Shown here: in pieces, positions 7,401 through 8,977 of the stretch | Position numbering within the stretch: the stretch's first letter is position 1 | How the letters are laid out: the number at the start of each line of letters is the position of its first letter | From: Anaeromyxobacter_A sp035636195 | GTDB taxonomy: Bacteria; Myxococcota; Myxococcia; Myxococcales; Anaeromyxobacteraceae | Direction of reading: 5' to 3' | Assembly (NCBI GenBank): GCA_035636195.1 | Contig: DASPZP010000235.1 | Location: forward strand, 1-8,977 | Length of the DNA: 8,977 nt | Made by a program: the position numbers and the translations under genes | Notes under the pieces: model-generated | The model's database searches: none | Seen by the model: only the letters and a program-made list of their open reading frames with translations | What the model was told of the DNA's origin: nothing

Positions 7401-8977
7401 GGAGGGCGGGTGGCTCCGCACGGGTGACCTGGGCCGGCTCGATGGCGAGGGGCGGCTCACGCTGGTCGGCCGCAAGAAGGACGTCATCATCGACGCCGAC
7501 GGGAAGAACGTGCACCCGGACGAGGTCGAGGAGCGCTACCGCTCGGACGACCTCGTGAAGGAGCTGTCGGTGGTCGGGCTCGGGGACGGCACCGCCGAGA
7601 AGGTGGCGATGCTGGTCGTCCCGAACTGGAACGGGCGCGACCGGCCGGAGGTGCGGCGCCTGCTCGAGGAGCACGTGCGGAGGGTGACGGCCGCCCTCCC
7701 CTTCCACCAGCGCGTGAAGTGCTGGCACGTCACCGATCGTGAGCTGCCGCGGACCTCCACGCGCAAGGTGAAGCGCGCCTGGGTCGTCGAGGAGCTGCGG
7801 CGGCTGGAGGCTTCGGGGCAGCAGGGTGCCCGCGTTCGGGCCGCGGCGCGCGACGGCCGCGGCGACGGGTGGCTGCTCGATCTCGTGGCGGAGGTGTCGC
7901 GCCGGCCGCGCGAGTCGGTCACGCACGCGAGCCTGCTCGCGGCCGACCTCGGGTTCGATTCGCTCATGCTGACGGAGCTCGCCGCGGCGCTCGAGGAGGC
8001 GGGGGTGGCGCCGGCCGCGACGGAGGACCTGCACCGCCTGGAGACGGTCGGCGAGCTGTCGCGCGCGGTGCTGTCCGCCACGCACCGCGATGAGGCCGAG
8101 CCCCGGCCGGCCAGGCCGCCGGCCCCCGTGGAGGAGCGCGACGTGGAGCTGCCCGCGCCGCTCGCCGCGCTGGGGCGGCGTCTCCTCGGGGCCGGGCAGC
8201 GGCTGCTCTATCGCGACCTCTACCGGACCACCGTACGGGGCAAGGCGTTCATCCCGCGCGACCGGAACTTCCTCGTGGTCGCCAACCACTCGAGCCACCT
8301 CGACATGGGACTCGTGAAGGTCGCGCTCGGCGACGAGGGCGAGAAGCTCGCAGCGCTGGCGGCGAAGGACTACTTCTTCGACACCACGGCCAAGCGCGCC
8401 TACTTCGAGAACTTCACGAATCTCGTGCCCATGGAGCGGGCCGGCTCGGTGCGGAAGAGCCTGCGCTCGGCGGTCGAGGTGCTCCGGCGCGGCATGAACC
8501 TGCTCATCTTTCCGGAGGGCACGCGCTCGCGCGACGGCGGGATGTCCGAGTTCAAGCCGACCGCCGGCTATCTCGCCTTGCAGTGCGGGGTGGACACGCT
8601 GCCGCTCTACATCCGTGGCACGCACCGGGCGCTGCCACCAGGGCAGCTCGTCCCGAGGAGCGCCGAGCTGGAGGTGGTCATCGGACAGCCCATCCCCGTG
8701 GACGAGCTCCGCCGGCGGACGGGACACCTGTCGAAGGGTGAGGCGCACAAGGAGGCGACGCGGATCATGGAGGAGGCGGTGCGGCGGCTCGGGGGGTTGA
8801 CGACCCGACCTGGGACATCGGAACCCGCCCCTCTCCCCAACCCTCTCCCCGCTGTGCGGGGCGAGGGAGAAAGCCACCCGACCGCGACCCCCTCACCCCA
8901 GCCCTCTCCCCCGGCGGGGGAGAGGGAGAGTTCTCTCGCCCCCGGAACATCCCAAGTGAATCCTCTCGTCCCAGTGG
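4399..8977 (+). CDS. elbD: ElbD-like multidomain enzyme: fatty-acyl reductase, AMP-ligase, carrier protein, PlsC acyltransferase (open at right edge)
   Basis: 1526 residues visible, no stop in the window. Domains in order: (1) Rossmann fatty-acyl reductase, TGATGFVG (44-51), 'HVSTCF' (181-186), active site Y307-x3-K311, with a charged helical insert (about 210-295) as in long fatty-acyl reductases; its 'sterile'-type C-terminal domain spans about 440-575. (2) AMP-binding acyl-activating domain, about 590-1130: TSGTTGTPKG (749-758), GYGLTE (925-930), TGD (1008-1010), GRKKD (1024-1028), catalytic Lys1123. (3) Carrier domain with phosphopantetheine Ser1188 in 'GFDSL'. (4) PlsC acyltransferase: NHSSHLD (HX4D, H1297/D1302), 'VPMERAG' near 1345, FPEGTRS (1371-1377), Pro1402. 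No membrane segments are obvious. This architecture agrees with what I recall of ElbD in myxobacterial ether-lipid synthesis; the symbol rests on that, not on a search. The enzyme could activate, reduce and transfer fatty chains. ATG 4399 overlaps the preceding stop. The family-like region ends near residue 1466; the tail after it is repeat-derived. Confidence 0.88.
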   Translation, partial: MSERHPRNGKVNGAQPRAPSPLTLARDAGLDVAATLRGRAILITGATGFVGKVTLSMLLHRYPEIGKVFVLVRPGTGGTAEARFFGKVAPSSPFDPLREQHGPACEAFLRDRCVPLAGDVSDPLFGLGEGELARLDGLAAVVNCAGLVDFNPSLELAVNVNVLGARHAADVCLRTGAALVHVSTCFVAGNRSGVVFEDEELQGYFPRREGVEGRPTAPVLDARDFDLERELADCARRIARVREDAEDVALLSELRERAQERLRGEGRAGDERAQRLAVGREKRLWVSQRLVELGMDRARHWGWPNTYTYTKSLGEQAIARSGIRYAIVRPSIVETALRYPFPGWNEGFTTSAPLAFLGLKGQRVYPMGERAILDIVPVDLVAAGTIAVTAQAIAGQQRRVYHLASSDANPLYVRRALALVGLYRRRFYKRREEGSRALNALRARFEPYSVSRRHYEAFSAPAFRRLARAASELLRTEGPAWGAPRVSALAGRAADALDELQSKLAGVEQLFELFMPFVWENRYVFHCGNVRELCARLSPADRARLPWDPEQIEWRDYWLDVHMKGLEAWVFPGLEEESKKKVHAVKQHRDLLELFQAACETHRRRVALRMEGARKERFTYGELRAFAERVAGALAARGVRPGDRVLLAAENRPEWAAAFFGVLRAGAVAVPVDAQLSADELANLARSAGARLAVLSEAVLERLPALMARWEAEGGPVPLLLADAMAGDPACAPAVRAPQPDDVASLIFTSGTTGTPKGVLLTHRNFTSLVTKLSTLFDLRPGDALLSVLPLHHTFEFTCGLLVPLSRGAEIEYLDELTADTLGDALERGRVTAMIGVPALWALLHRRITQELSARPGAVEAAAKALMGANASLRDRFGVNLGKALFWPVHRRMGGRLRILVSGGSALAPEVQRAFHELGFDLFEGYGLTEAAPVLAVSTPEDGASPGTVGRPLPGIELRIDAPDAGGVGEVLARGPNVMAGYWKAGSEQPEVDRELTAQVLEGGWLRTGDLGRLDGEGRLTLVGRKKDVIIDADGKNVHPDEVEERYRSDDLVKELSVVGLGDGTAEKVAMLVVPNWNGRDRPEVRRLLEEHVRRVTAALPFHQRVKCWHVTDRELPRTSTRKVKRAWVVEELRRLEASGQQGARVRAAARDGRGDGWLLDLVAEVSRRPRESVTHASLLAADLGFDSLMLTELAAALEEAGVAPAATEDLHRLETVGELSRAVLSATHRDEAEPRPARPPAPVEERDVELPAPLAALGRRLLGAGQRLLYRDLYRTTVRGKAFIPRDRNFLVVANHSSHLDMGLVKVALGDEGEKLAALAAKDYFFDTTAKRAYFENFTNLVPMERAGSVRKSLRSAVEVLRRGMNLLIFPEGTRSRDGGMSEFKPTAGYLALQCGVDTLPLYIRGTHRALPPGQLVPRSAELEVVIGQPIPVDELRRRTGHLSKGEAHKEATRIMEEAVRRLGGLTTRPGTSEPAPLPNPLPAVRGEGESHPTATPSPQPSPPAGERESSLAPGTSQVNPLVPV
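8828..8930. repeat. Two units of a C/G-rich palindromic repeat, read through in frame
   Basis: Two units begin with a 23-base stretch (8828-8850 and 8889-8911) that agrees at 21 of 23 positions, offset by 61 bases. Each folds into a hairpin: 8841-8852 with 8856-8867 (11 of 12 pairs, loop TGT), and 8902-8912 with 8916-8926 (11 of 11 pairs, loop GGC). Repeats of this look, giving peptides such as PLPNPLP or PSPQPSP, are common between genes in many high-GC proteobacteria and myxobacteria. Here they are translated as the tail of the multidomain protein, in two different frames because 61 is not a multiple of three. The hairpins lack a T-run, so they are not typical intrinsic terminators. Confidence 0.85.

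Noticed and set aside
5952..7427. Overlapping plus-strand frame of 491 codons inside the multidomain gene
   Set aside because: The product is Arg/Gly/Ala-rich with no domain, and the main frame encodes the AMP-binding motifs in the same stretch.
4225..8877. Very long open frame (1550 codons) antisense to the multidomain enzyme
   Set aside because: It is in exact codon register with the sense gene, so it stays open simply because the sense strand uses no TTA, CTA or TCA codons there. Its product is low-complexity (Arg, Glu, Leu, His, Ala) with no domain, while the sense strand carries a full set of catalytic motifs.

Overview
The window is a very GC-rich bacterial segment. Codon choice is strongly G/C-ending: no TTA, CTA or TCA codon occurs in the roughly 1490 codons of the last gene before its tail. 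The gene content, plus a C/G-rich palindromic repeat of the 'PLPNPLP / PSPQPSP' type at the right end, suggests a myxobacterium (Myxococcota), perhaps Anaeromyxobacter-like. That assignment is an inference from recognition, not a database match.

Layout. At the left, on the minus strand, lies the 5' part of a molybdopterin oxidoreductase (about 323 residues visible; the rest lies beyond base 1). A short divergent intergenic region (972-1055) carries five perfect tandem copies of the hexamer CTCGAC. Everything to the right is on the plus strand: an extended short-chain dehydrogenase (1056-2030), a 78-bp gap, a HAD-IB phosphatase (2109-2786), a LarA-like protein (2789-4402), and a very large multidomain protein starting at 4399 that is still open at the window edge. 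The last three genes are separated by 2 bp and by an ATGA overlap, so they look like one translationally coupled operon. The SDR may belong to it.

The centrepiece is the multidomain protein. From N to C terminus it has a fatty-acyl reductase with its C-terminal domain, an acyl-activating AMP-binding domain, a carrier-protein domain with a phosphopantetheine serine, and a PlsC-type acyltransferase. This matches my recollection of ElbD, the enzyme described for ether-lipid biosynthesis in Myxococcus xanthus and Stigmatella aurantiaca. One polypeptide could load a fatty acid on its own carrier, reduce it to a fatty alcohol, and acylate a glycerol-phosphate backbone. An SDR (possible keto-lipid reductase) and a HAD phosphatase (possible lipid phosphatase) fit such a pathway, but this is inference.

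Least explained is the LarA-like protein. It keeps the counterparts of the cofactor-bearing lysine, the nickel-ligand histidine and one catalytic histidine of nickel-pincer lactate racemase, but appears to lack the second catalytic histidine. Also notable is the C-terminal tail of the multidomain protein, which is translated from two palindromic repeat units that seem to have replaced the original stop codon region.
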